A model generated the notes under the pieces. That model did not search any database. It was not told the origin of the DNA and was given only the letters and a program-made list of their open reading frames with translations. DNA of 64,000 nucleotides from positions 496,001 to 560,000 of the forward strand of contig JAUTXW010004702.1 of the NCBI GenBank assembly GCA_030620095.1, written 5' to 3'. Numbering within the stretch: the first letter of the stretch is position 1; each line of letters opens with the position of its first letter. The position numbers and the translations under genes were made by a program. This document shows, one piece after another, positions 20,846 through 33,735 of the stretch. The stretch is from Kuschelorhynchus macadamiae (taxonomy: Eukaryota; Arthropoda; Insecta; Coleoptera; Curculionidae).

Positions 20846-22722
20846 ACCTCCCTCGTAAAAGGGAAGTATTGTAATCGTGAAAAAATCACTCTCCGGGATT
20901 TTTTCATATCTTCACGTTTCAGGGTCTCTAGATGACGAAAAACATGTTTTCTCAATTCCGTCGGTCTGTTTGTCTGTCTGTCTGTCTGTTCTTGGCGTAG
21001 CTAAAAAACTACTTACCCGATTTACTTCAAATTGTAGTCAAAAATTAAGAGTCACATGGGGATGACCTGGTAACATTTTGGTAAAATATCCAATATGGCG
21101 AAACAAAATGGCGGCCTACTGAAGTCTTAAAAAAAATTTAAAAAACTACTCATCCAATTTATCTCAAATTTTGCAAAAAACATTAAGTATTATATTGGAA
21201 TCAACTGGTAATATTTTGGTACGAATCCAAGATGGCGGAACAAAACGGCGGCTTGATAAAATATTTAAAAGTTCAGCCTGAAAAACTGCTTAATCGTTTG
21301 ATTTCAAATTATGTGTCGTACTAATTCAACGGTGGGCAAATAAAAAGTATGTAATCGTGAAAAAATCACCCTCTCAGGTTTTACACGTCTTTACATTTCA
21401 GCGTCCCTAGATGCCAAAAAATATGTTTAATAATAAATTCCGTCAGTCCGTCTGTCGGTATGTTTGTTTATTTGTCAGTTCGCGGCTTTGCTTAAAGACT
21501 ACCGAATTGACTTCAAATTTTTATCAAAAATTAAGGGTTATATGGGTATGACCAGGTAATATTTTGGTAAAAATCCAAAACGGTAAAGCAAAATGGCGAC
21601 CTAGTGCAATGTTAAAAAAATTATTATGAAAAAACTGCTTATGCAATGTATTTCAAATTTTGCATAAACATCAAGTATTATGTTGAAATCAACTGGTAAA
21701 ATTTTGATAAAAATCCAAGATGTGGGAACAAAATGGCGGTATAATAAAATATTTAAAATTCCGCCTGGAAAAACAACTTAATGGATTGATTTCAAATTGT
21801 GTGCCATAACTAATTGTGATATAGAGAAGAATTAGTAAAACTGTAGTATAATTCAAGATGGCGGCCAAATAAAATGTTTGTAATCGTGAAAAAAATCACC
21901 CCGTCAGCATTATTTTATTTTTATTAATTTCGTCTGTCCGTGTTTGTGTCAGTTCGCGACATAGTTCAAATACTACTAACCCGATTGACTTCAAATTTTG
22001 ACCAGATATTAAGGGTCATATGGGGATGCCTCATAACATTTTCGTAAAAATCCAATATGGCAGAACTATGCTAAAAATTTTTTGTTAGAGTGGTGTAGTA
22101 TTTGGGCTTAAGATCCAGTAAAAAAAAACAATCTTTTTGTTGTTATGTTAGAGTGGTGTATTATTTGGGGTTAGGAAATATCTGCGTACTAATGGAGTAG
22201 GTAAATACTAATATGGGTTTGATGCAGAATCTATGTGTCTTGAGGATGCAACAATAAAATACTAGATCCTAACCCCAAATAATACACCACTCTAACATAA
22301 CAACAAGAGGATCGTTAATGAAAACCATTCAGAAACTTAATATCTGTGATATCTGCAGACAACGGAGTAGGTAAAGACTAATAATATGGGTTTCAATTTA
22401 AGATGGCGAAACAAAATGACTTCCAAATAAAATTTTTAAAAAACAACTTAAAAAAATCTTGTTCAATGGATTTTAAATTTTGCAGAAAAATTAAATGTGA
22501 ATATGGGATACTTATTGATTCCCAAAAGTCAAGTGTGGCATAGGTAGAAAGGAAATGGTTAACATAATGATAGGAATCCAATATGATAGAACAAAATGGC
22601 GCCCAATAAAAATGAAGAGACACTATACTGACGATGTACTGAACTAACTTTGAGCACACTTCACTCTTCCCAATAAAAGTAATAATTGATAACGAGGGAA
22701 GTTCCGGGAAAGGAATTTACCG
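20846..22722 (+). repeat. Family A dispersed repeat, copy A2 (near full length, higher-order structure)
   Basis: It begins CCTCCCTCGTAAAAGGGAAG (about 20847) and ends near GATAACGAGGGAAGTTCC (22688-22705), so the ends share an inverted CTTCCCTCGT block. Inside, the module starting GTAATCGTGAAAAAATCAC occurs at 20871, 21351 and 21880 (spacing 480 and 529 bases). Each module is followed by a TCTGTCTG run or relic and then by units of about 138 bases that contain AAnATGGCGGnACAAAATGGCGG. There is no coding frame. It may be a non-autonomous DNA transposon or a complex satellite-like repeat. Confidence 0.85.
22137..22306. repeat. Perfect 40-bp inverted repeat inside family A copy A2
   Basis: Arms 22137-22176 and 22267-22306 are exact reverse complements over 40 bases, with a 90-base loop. 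They contain GTGGTGTATTATTTGGGG in the left arm. A third, imperfect direct copy of the arm starts at about 22084. A module with GGAGTAGGTAAA followed by ACTAATATGGGTTT occurs after the left arm (about 22193) and again after the right arm (about 22363). Confidence 0.95.
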
Positions 22723-22749
22723 ATTTTGTTATATTAGTGGAATAGTTTA

Positions 22750-25700
22750 AAGAACATTACTGATTTTGTAAAAAACTCATATTTTGCTTACTTTAAAATG
22801 AAACTTGGAGATCAAGTAAACTTTGGGAATCATACAGGGGCGTGCGGTGAAATTTTAAGAAAGGGAAGCAATTTTTAGAAACTTACCTATTTGTAATGTA
22901 ATTCGATTCTTCGATCATTTTTTGCAAATTCGTAAATGACGTCATCATACAAACGTCGATGCTCCGACATATTTTGGAGAAGTTTATTTTCAATGGACAA
23001 CAGCGATATATGCGAAAGTCTCTCCTGCCCCGTTGAATTTCACGCGAAATTTTTTATACGTTTAACTGTTGAAAAATTGCGTTCTACTGACACTGTGACA
23101 GGTATTGTCAATACTAATTCACACAATTTCGACACTTCGGTGTAGGCATCTTCCAGCTCCTTGTCTTTTAAAAATTGCATTAGTTCCTTAGCGCTATTTT
23201 TTGCGCTAATGTCATTAGTTTCGTAAATCACTTTTTGTTTAGATCGCAGTAACACTCGGTCGAAGAACTAGCCATAATGAAGAAGAAGAGATTTAAACGC
23301 ATCTTCTGGAAATATTTTTCCTTTAAATGCATCAAAATTGCAGAGCTCCAGGAATTTAAAATCATTTAAGCCGTTAAATCTATAGTTTATTTGTTGCTGA
23401 CTTTAATCGATTATTTCATTAAAGCGGCGTCTGTATGATGTTTGAACATCTCCCACCTTGGCTTGTGGCTCTACATTTAATGTCATCGTTTTCACCCAAA
23501 TTAGGCTAGACATCTCTTTTTTGGCTTAACATGGACCTAAAATCATCCACTTTTTTTAGGCAAAAAGCAATATCGTTTGTTTTAGTTTGTAATATAATAA
23601 AAACATTGTCCGAGAATGGAAATATTTTTGAAAATATGTTCAACAAATAATTAAAATTAAAATCTCGTTTCAAACAGTCCAAAAATTCCCTCGAACTATT
23701 TATTGCTTCTGAGTCCCACGTTTCATTCATTATTTTCTATTATATTCTCAAATAGTTCAATCAGTGATTCACGATTTTCAGATACTGTTAACAGAAGTCT
23801 TCCATTATAGTTCCACCTAGTAGGAGCTACTTTGGGCAATCGTTTGTGGACAAGTCCAGAGCTTGTGTACGTTTTGTTGACTTGGAAAAAAAAGCAGTCA
23901 TGCCACTTAAAGTAACGAAAAATACTTTGCAATCTTTAATGTGATTGATGGACATTTAATTTATGAGCAAAACAATGGACAAACACAGCACTTGGGAAAG
24001 TTTCTTGAACTTTAGCTTGCAGACCCCCTAATTGTCCTACTGCCATCACTGCAGCTCCATCACAGCTTTGAGCAACAAATTTTTTCTATCCATTAACTTC
24101 TTTAGTAACGTTATAAACTACGGTATATAATGCATCTGCTGTACGATTTTCGGGCACATTCTTAAAACCTAAAAATCGCTCTTGAATACTTGCGTCTGTT
24201 TTAACGTAGCGTATTACTATAGATAGTTGGCTAAAATTAGTAATATCAGTTGTTTCGTCCAGAACAATAGCAATGTTCGTGCTGTCCGAGAAAACAAACA
24301 ACATCGATAAGTCTTCTTAATATTTGCTTATTTTTATCGACTAGTTCATTGTATTGGCGGTGACTAATTTCCAACTGTTTATTAAGGGCGTGTTCAATTC
24401 TGGTTTTGCCGAAGACTTTTTCTTTTATGACGGCCTGCAAATGCGCTTTGGACATACATTTACAGCTTTATGGAAATTGTTTAAATCGGCAAAATCAGTT
24501 TTATTCCAAAGACCTTTTTCATTTTCGAAAAGTAAACATGGCCAACAAAATAATTTACTTATATTTTCACACCCTGTTTGCCATTTAAACTGTTCGTATT
24601 GTTTTTCCGGACAAAAATGTCTAATAAAGTTTTTCATTTTTATGATTAAATTTTTCATAGGCGGTTTTGCCCTTCCTTTGTCAATTATTTGAGGCTTATC
24701 AGCGAAGTTTATTGTTGAAAATCCCTTTATTATTAAGACACACACCACACATTCACACACACTCTTCTTAGTAAATTCTTCAACATATTCAACGTTATTA
24801 CCAACACCCGAAGTTGACGGTATTTGCATATCTACGTCCATATTATTGTCTTCCATATCGCACCATGCAAGACGCGACGTACGTATCACACAACAAACAC
24901 ACGGATAGCCGTTCAAACAAAGAACCTACACGCGACTGAAATGCAAAAATTGCAAACAGCCGGTGGAAAGTTCAATAACTTCTGGCTCGCTTCACAAAAA
25001 ATCAAGCATACAGGACTTGGCTGCAAAGAAGCTAGCGGCCTGCATAGGTTCTATTCAATTTTCTAATGTGGCTCGGTCGGAGTCAAGGCCGCATTTATTA
25101 TGGGCTTGATAATTAAGATAATATTTTAGCATTTTTAACGTAAACTAAATTAATGGTTTCCTTTTTCAAAAATTACATTTTAGAAGATGTTTTGTAATTT
25201 TTTTTGGGGAAGCACTGCTTCCCTTGCTTCCATGGACTGCATGACCCTGGTATCACAGGTTATCTGCAAGATTTGCGAAGAAGCTTTGAGACATTGGTTT
25301 AAAGGAACAAGAAAAGTCTTAACATAAAATCACTAAAGTACAATACGACCAGTTCCACATGATGCTGATATACCAGTACCAATTCCGTCTAAAGTATTGC
25401 AGTCTAATGTCGAATCTGAATGTTCAACAACTTCAGTGTCTGAAATTTTTGAAGCATCTACCTCAAGAATCAGTTAACCGAAGCTATTTTCTCAATTAGA
25501 ACAGAATTTCTTAATCAGAGATTTAGGACTTCCAAAAGATCTTAAGAGAAAAAAATTTACTTGCACCAGGAACTACATTTCATTGGTATAGAAATCGTGA
25601 GGTTGAATTTGGCTAGTTTACTTGTATATTACCAAAACGTATTTGGGTTGGTTATCCACCTTGGTGCTCCTGAATACAAACCTACCGAGTTTAGACTTTT

Positions 25701-26607
25701 TATAGACTGGTCAAACAGAAGCCTTATAACCGTTCTACTACACAATGACAATTTATATGCATATGTTCATGTTGGTCATTCAACCTAACTAAAAGAAAAT
25801 TATGAAAATCTTGAAGAACTGCTTTTAAGGAGAAACTATAAGCAACGCAACTGGATTCTATGTGGCGACCTTAAGATTTTAACATTGTTTTTGGGTCAAC
25901 AATCCGGATATACCAAATACCTATGTTTATTATGTGAGTGGCACAGTAGAGCAAGAGATGACCTCTGAGCTAAAAAAATTGGTCACTAAGAAAAAATTTA
26001 ATGCCTGGCTTCAAAAATGTAATTCGATAAAATTGGGACTGATGAAACACTTTGTCAAAGCTCTAGATGAAGATGGTGGTTGTTTTAAGTACTTGTGTGA
26101 AACATTTCCGGATTTTTCTGAAGCTAAACTAAAAGAAGGCATTTTTGTTGGGCCAAAAATAAGAAAGTTAATGAAAAGTAATGAAATTGAGATGGTTATG
26201 CAGAAAGACGAAAAAGGAGCATGGATAGCTTTGAAAGAAGTAATAAATAAATTTCTAGGAAATTATTTATAACTTAGACCCAGAATTTAGAAATATTGTG
26301 GAAAACATGTTGGATAAATTTAGGAAGTTACACTGTAATATGAGCATAAAAATTCACTCTCTATATGCTCATCTTGACTATTTTCCGGATAACCTTGGTG
26401 ATGTCAGTAAAGAGCAAGGGAAGCGCTTTCACCAACACTTTAGAGAGATGGAAAGGCGATATCAAGGGCGTTGAGATGTCAAAATGATGGCCGACTACTG
26501 TAAAATGTTTAAAAGGGACCGTCCTACAGCAGAATATAAACGGAAAACAACGAAAAGAAGCTTTTCTGGAAAAAGAGAAAGATTTTTCAAGAAAATAGAT
26601 GATTAAT
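22750..26607 (+). pseudogene. Decayed gene of an uncharacterised multi-copy arthropod protein family, split by hAT copy 2
   Basis: The left part (about 22755-22834) encodes NITDFVKNSYFAYFKMKLGD with QVNFGNH following. The right part resumes after the hAT with VICKICEEALRHWFKGTRK. Further on come RPVPHDADIPVPIPS, a KPTEFRLFIDWSNRSL and TVLLHNDN block, a zinc-knuckle-like YLCLLCEW, and IKLGLMKHFVKALDED. The last blocks are FVGPKIRKLM, NMSIKIHSLYAHLDYFPDNL, EQGKRFHQHFREMERRYQGR and a basic tail. From memory, proteins with this motif order occur in many copies in insect and spider genomes, annotated only as uncharacterised. Family members usually have a DDCYFC pair after RxHWFKG, and that part is deleted here. 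Frame shifts and stops (such as after HVGHST and after GNYL) make it a pseudogene. The two halves are consistent with one ancestral frame interrupted by the hAT. Confidence 0.7.
22835..25249 (-). mobile_element. hAT transposon copy 2 with both termini and imperfect 8-bp target duplication
   Basis: The ends are CAGGGGCGTGCGGTGA (22835) and, on the opposite strand, CAGGGTCATGCAGTCCATGG (ending 25249). Flanking octamers are GAATCATA (22827-22834) and GTATCACA (25250-25257), 6 of 8 identical as expected of an old hAT 8-bp duplication. On the minus strand the transposase has a TTF-type zinc finger (KWQTGCENISKLFCWPCLLF, about 24560-24500), then SKAHLQAVIKEKVFGKTR, a catalytic-core piece with VLDETTDITNFSQLSIVIRY and VPENRTADALYTVVYNVTKE. 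Then come LVHKRLPKVAPTRWNYNGRL and the C-terminal dimerisation block VSVERNFSTVKRI (about 23060). An internal deletion of about 200 bases near 24276 and several frame shifts inactivate it. It sits inside the uncharacterised gene at 22750-26607. Confidence 0.92.
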
Positions 26608-28045
26608 GAATGTTATGTTTATAATGCTTTCGTTTATTCTAAATATTAAATATTCTTACTTTTTTACATTTTTGTAGTATTTTATTTAAAAACCTTACGT
26701 GATGGGAAAAAACTGAAAACAGATTTGAATTATGATCACTTAAATACCCAATATCAGTTGAAAAATCTAATTCAGATTTTATAAAGCATTTAAACCCAGG
26801 CCCGTGTAATTATTACATTGCCCGATGATTTGTAAATGACACTCATCTTCAGGCTAACAAAAAACAGGCTATTGACAAAAAAAATTCCAAACTTTTCATA
26901 GTGTTTCTCAAAAACTACATGGTTTTAGGAAAACACATACATCGAATTTAAGTTTAAGATCTGTTGTTAAAAGACAAAATTTATCTTCTTACAATGTAGC
27001 TGCATTTTTACAGAGTTATTCATTATAAATGGCAGCCCCTTAACTTTGTCATTTCTAAAGATACAGAGCTGCATTTTTTACCAAATTGTAATATGAATCT
27101 GAAATTTTTTATAATTGTTGAAAATATTATACAGGATGTCCTATAAGTAAGCGTCAAAATAATGTTACTTTTTTAAATAGAACACCTTATATATTATTGC
27201 ATTTTTTTATTCTCCAGAAAATTTCAGATATTTTTTATAATATTATATAGCTATCTTCAACCGTTTACGATATATTGACAGAGATATACGCCATCTAGAC
27301 AGGCCATAAAATCATCGATAGATTGTCAATTGATAGCTTGGGAAAAACTAGGATAGAAAAGTGAAAACCACTTCCTTTGATCTCCTAATAAGGGTTAGAT
27401 TTTACAGCCTGTCAAAGCGCCAAAATTTATATAATTGGTAAAAAATCGTTATCAATTATTATTTGCCTCATTTTGTCAAGTGAGCTATGATCTAATTTAG
27501 AGGTCTCCAAATTTTGAAGCTTTAGGGCCATAATGATTACGTCAGTATATTCCAAGGGCCAAAACAGTTTTAATTTTTCTGCCCTTAACTATATTTCTAG
27601 ACTAGTCGCAGAGTGCACGACCTAAGCAAATATACGCATTTTTTGCATTTCAATTACTATTGTGTATTGTAACACTTAACGACATCTAATAGTTGTAATT
27701 AAATTCACAAAATACTGAAAGTCCCACTTTTATTTGAACGATCTGCAGTCACTGTCTATTTTCCGCTTCTTTTCCATACTAATATAATAAAACACACATA
27801 AAACAATAAGTCAAATCAAAATACTGTTATGCACGGGTGTTACTTTATTTTACAAAAGACAGTTTCGCTTTCTTCGCCTTTCCTACGCAGACTGACTCGC
27901 GGTTGCGCCGCTAGCCTTTCTATATGCAATTACTGCCATCTCGAAGTGTTCGGAATATGCTAGCTAGCCAGAGCCAGAACTTTCTCGAACCAACACGGTA
28001 ATTCCCAAATATATATTTGTATAGTATCTGCATATTAATTCCCTT
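26608..28045. other. Unassigned AT-rich DNA with short mariner-like termini
   Basis: At about 27130-27200 the sequence TATACAGGATGTCCTATAAG begins a short element-like stretch ending in ACACCTTATATATTATTGC. This resembles the termini of small mariner-type repeats seen again near 28985 and 30655. The remainder shows no gene. A GC-richer patch lies at 27880-27990. Confidence 0.35.
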
Positions 28046-28049
28046 GCCT

Positions 28050-28760
28050 TGAAATTTTAGAATGTCCGGAGAAATCCATTAGATCTCTGTCTGAAACTGC
28101 AGGTAAATCCTACTCTAGGATACAGAGAACTCTAAAAAATATAAATACTAACCCTACAAGGTTTTGCCGGTACAACAATTATCTGAAGAAAATAAAGCAA
28201 CTCGTTTGGAAATGATCGAACATTTGGAGATGCACAATTTTTTAATAAAATTCTTTGGACGGACAAGCCTTCATTGGGTTTTTAACAGAAGAAATATGCA
28301 TTATTGGTCGACTGAAAATCCCAAAGCTTTTCGGGAAATAAAACATTCAGGCCGCCAATCTGTTGACATGTGTTTTTATATGGTCCAATTTTTATTGACG
28401 GAAGGGAAACCGATATTTGGAGTTAATAAATAGAGTAACTCCAGATTTAAGAAATCATAATAATGAAGTGATTTGGCAGCAGGATGGCGCCCCAAGCCCA
28501 ATGTTGTTGCCGTTAAGCAATATTTGAATCGAAATTTTGAATTTTGTATTTGAAGCTTTGGGCACTCCAGTTGGCCACCGAACAGCCCAGATTTATCTGT
28601 TCTGGGTACTTTTCTTTGGTAGTTCTTAAAAGAAAAATTAAAGGATGAAAAGCAACTGACGGCAAATAGAATTAAATAAAAAATAACAGAAATAGAAATA
28701 TTAAATGGAAGAAATTAAGGAATCATTTTAGCTGCAATAGAGAAACAAAAACGAATATAT
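28050..28760 (+). mobile_element. Mariner-superfamily transposase remnant (DUF4817-associated type)
   Basis: One 89-codon frame contains NRRNMHYWSTENPKAFREIK, a block typical of insect mariner-like transposases downstream of the first catalytic aspartate. Upstream, in another frame, SLSETAGKSYSRIQRTLKNI resembles the second helix-turn-helix region. Downstream, VIWQQDGAP is the second catalytic block with its D, and SWPPNSPDLSVLGTFLW is the third, where the usual aspartate after VL is glycine. Stops and frame shifts separate the blocks, so it is inactive. Confidence 0.8.
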
Positions 28761-31135
<2,375 letters not shown>

Positions 31136-31139
31136 TAGT

Positions 31140-31480
31140 TGGCCATGACGGGGAGGCCTGGCGAGAACAAAACCAATTGGTTATAGAAACGTAATATTTG
31201 TTGTCGTTTGACAATTACCTACTAAAATATTATTTATTTATTATAGTAATTATAATAATTATTAAACTAATAATCATGCCGGGGCGATTAAATTACACAC
31301 ACGAGGAGTATTTGAATTTGTTTATTATCTATGGAGAACAGAGTTTTAACAAGAACATGCCAAATATTTGCTGATAGATATCCAGATAAACAGAAACCGT
31401 CAACGAACAGCGTTAAACAAATGTTGGAAAACTATTAAAATGTTGAAACCGTGAAGACAACAATTAATTAAAGAAAGCCT
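31140..31480 (+). mobile_element. Mariner-type N-terminal helix-turn-helix fragment (DUF4817-like)
   Basis: MPGRLNYTHEEYLNLFIIYG (31276-31335), followed in other frames by VLTRTCQIFADRYPDKQKPS and TNSVKQMLENY, fits the DUF4817 helix-turn-helix. There the family has a Y/F-T-x-x-E-Y start and an F/YPxxxxP signature. The copy is frameshifted and ends after about 60 residues. Confidence 0.6.
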
Positions 31481-31504
31481 ATTTCCATTATAGTATAGTC
31501 TACA

Positions 31505-31984
<480 letters not shown>

Positions 31985-32039
31985 TCGTACTCGTTCGCCA
32001 AGTGACTACGCGGCAGAAACACGCAAGGTTTTTACCGTG

Positions 32040-32325
32040 CGGCCGTATGCGTTCTCTAAGTGAGTACGCACCTTTTGATGGTGTATTCTTTTCGACTTAT
32101 CAAATCCTTGTCGTCTTGCTACAAATATTCGGTGGAACCGACATCTTTACGTGTCTTTCTTGATTTGATGGGATTTGACACAATTATTTTTATTGTAATC
32201 AGAGGTGTCTTAGTCAAATCACATGTTTCATTCGCAGCAGCACTAGCTTTAAGTTCTTTGTTAAGTAATTATAAACAGCTTTTACAATTTCTCTAGCATC
32301 GACAGATAAATACTTTTTCTTTACC
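32040..32325 (-). mobile_element. N-terminal helix-turn-helix fragment of a DDE_3-type Tc1/mariner transposase
   Basis: On the minus strand, KEKVFICRC, NKELKASAAANE, TPLITIKIIV, and then SNPIKSRKTRKDVGSTEY match the start of a common insect transposase type. That type begins DAREIVxxVYxFxxKE and continues with a helix-turn-helix (TGxSxxTVxRIxKE) and a KTRxRKK motif. The core of this protein type is seen separately at 40840-41100. The fragment ends at the (TA)n run. Confidence 0.5.
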
Positions 32326-33599
32326 TGAACAATAGAAGAAGCACCATCTATGTTTTTCCATGAATGATATCGCAATATGACTGAACACTTCTCGTGAAAA
32401 AGAAGACGGATATTCAGTTTTTCGAAAATGTATTTAAAATAACATTAAAAACATTTAAAAATATTCAATACACGAAATATTAGATCTTTTTATGAAAAAT
32501 ATCTACAATCCGGCCGACTCAATATTTTTCCTTGTTTATTGCAAGGGTCATATCTTCAGAATGTGATCGATCCAGGTAGTAATCGACCTAGTATTCAGTC
32601 AGAATAATTTTTCTTCAAATTTACTATCGACACAGATACACATACTAAGAGCTTTTTGTCTTTGTATAGTATAGCATTGGGACACTTGATTCTGTGCTTC
32701 TATGAAATTAGAATCAGCGCAGCGTACACAAAGCTAATTTATAGTAGCAACACCCTACATGATTGTGTTCATTAAGTGGATCTTTTTTTTGCTGATTATA
32801 AATATAGCCAGTATGATACATTTGCTTTTCAAGACAACCAAGAAAATTGACTAAAATCCTGCCATAAGGGGCAAGTTTGCATGTTATTGTGTTGCCCCTT
32901 ATGGGCCTTATGGCAGGGTTTTTTCCACGAAATCTAGTTCTGCTTCCAAATCAGAAGCCTAAGTCCGTCCCTGGCTCTGAAACTTGTTTCTTGATTTTTG
33001 TTTTTATATTACAATGTAAAACATTACAATTTTGTAGATGGCTGTTCTTGGTTTTTGTACTTTCATAAGATCATTTGGAAAACCACTTTTTATTGACACT
33101 ATTAGGAACAAATCATATTTCTGCAAACATAGTATTTGACTAATGTGTTATATGTGGTGGTGTCATTTCAGCCGAATCGGAGAAATATTTAAATACCAGC
33201 TAGAGAAAAATCATAACATGCTCCCAGAACCCAATAAATAAATATGTAAATATTTGCTTTTTGTAGCAAGTGATTAACGCATACTTAAGCTATCTACGTG
33301 GTTATTTCTTGTTATAAATATTGACTTAAAAGTAATTGTTAGAAATAACGCAATTTAACAATGACAAAATATGTTCCTATGATGTGTGATGAACACTTGA
33401 TAACAAATCCCCTTTGTTTCTTTTAAATAAAATTGCAATAGTGACTTTAAGCGTTCAACATGAATAATGCAATTCTCAGTGACATAATCATTATTGTAAA
33501 TCCCATCAAGGGAAACCCTGCTCTTCTAGAATGACGTATGAGCCGCCTGCATATTCACCAGGGTACCACCGTACCACGTGTGACTGTGTCGGCATGGTT
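32326..33599. other. Intergenic DNA upstream of the Kunitz gene
   Basis: No gene was recognised apart from the hairpin at 32858-32917. The last 120 bases before 33600 are GC-richer, with TTCTAGAATGAC and CCACGTGTGAC, and may belong to the promoter of the Kunitz gene. Confidence 0.4.
32858..32917. repeat. Short inverted repeat with a 9-base duplication in one arm
   Basis: CCTGCCATAAGGGGCAA (32858-32874) faces TTGCCCCTTATGG...CCTTATGGCAGG (32892-32917). The right arm is the full complement of the left except that a 9-base CCTTATGGG block is duplicated. It would fold into a stable hairpin with a bulge. Confidence 0.85.
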
Positions 33600-33660
33600 T
33601 TGTCATATATTAGCTAGGTCGGCAAAGATATTTTCATTCTGAAAAGTTCAGTGCTACCGA
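33600..33660 (+). promoter_or_regulatory. Probable core promoter of the Kunitz gene
   Basis: TTCAGTG at 33648-33653 matches the arthropod initiator (TCAGT) about 85 bases before the start codon. TATATTA lies at about 33606-33612, about 40 bases upstream of the initiator, which is further than usual, so this may be an initiator-driven promoter. An E-box CACGTG lies near 33577. Confidence 0.4.
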
Positions 33661-33735
33661 AGAATAGTAAAAGTGGTTTTACAAGAAGACAAGGCAGATT
33701 TTATTTTTAAACCTGTTGTGGTAATTAGCGATAAA

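Noticed and set aside
33673..33735. Upstream in-frame ATG as the start of the Kunitz protein
   Set aside because: It would place 21 charged or mixed residues before the hydrophobic signal sequence. The ATG at 33736 has a better context and a normal signal peptide.
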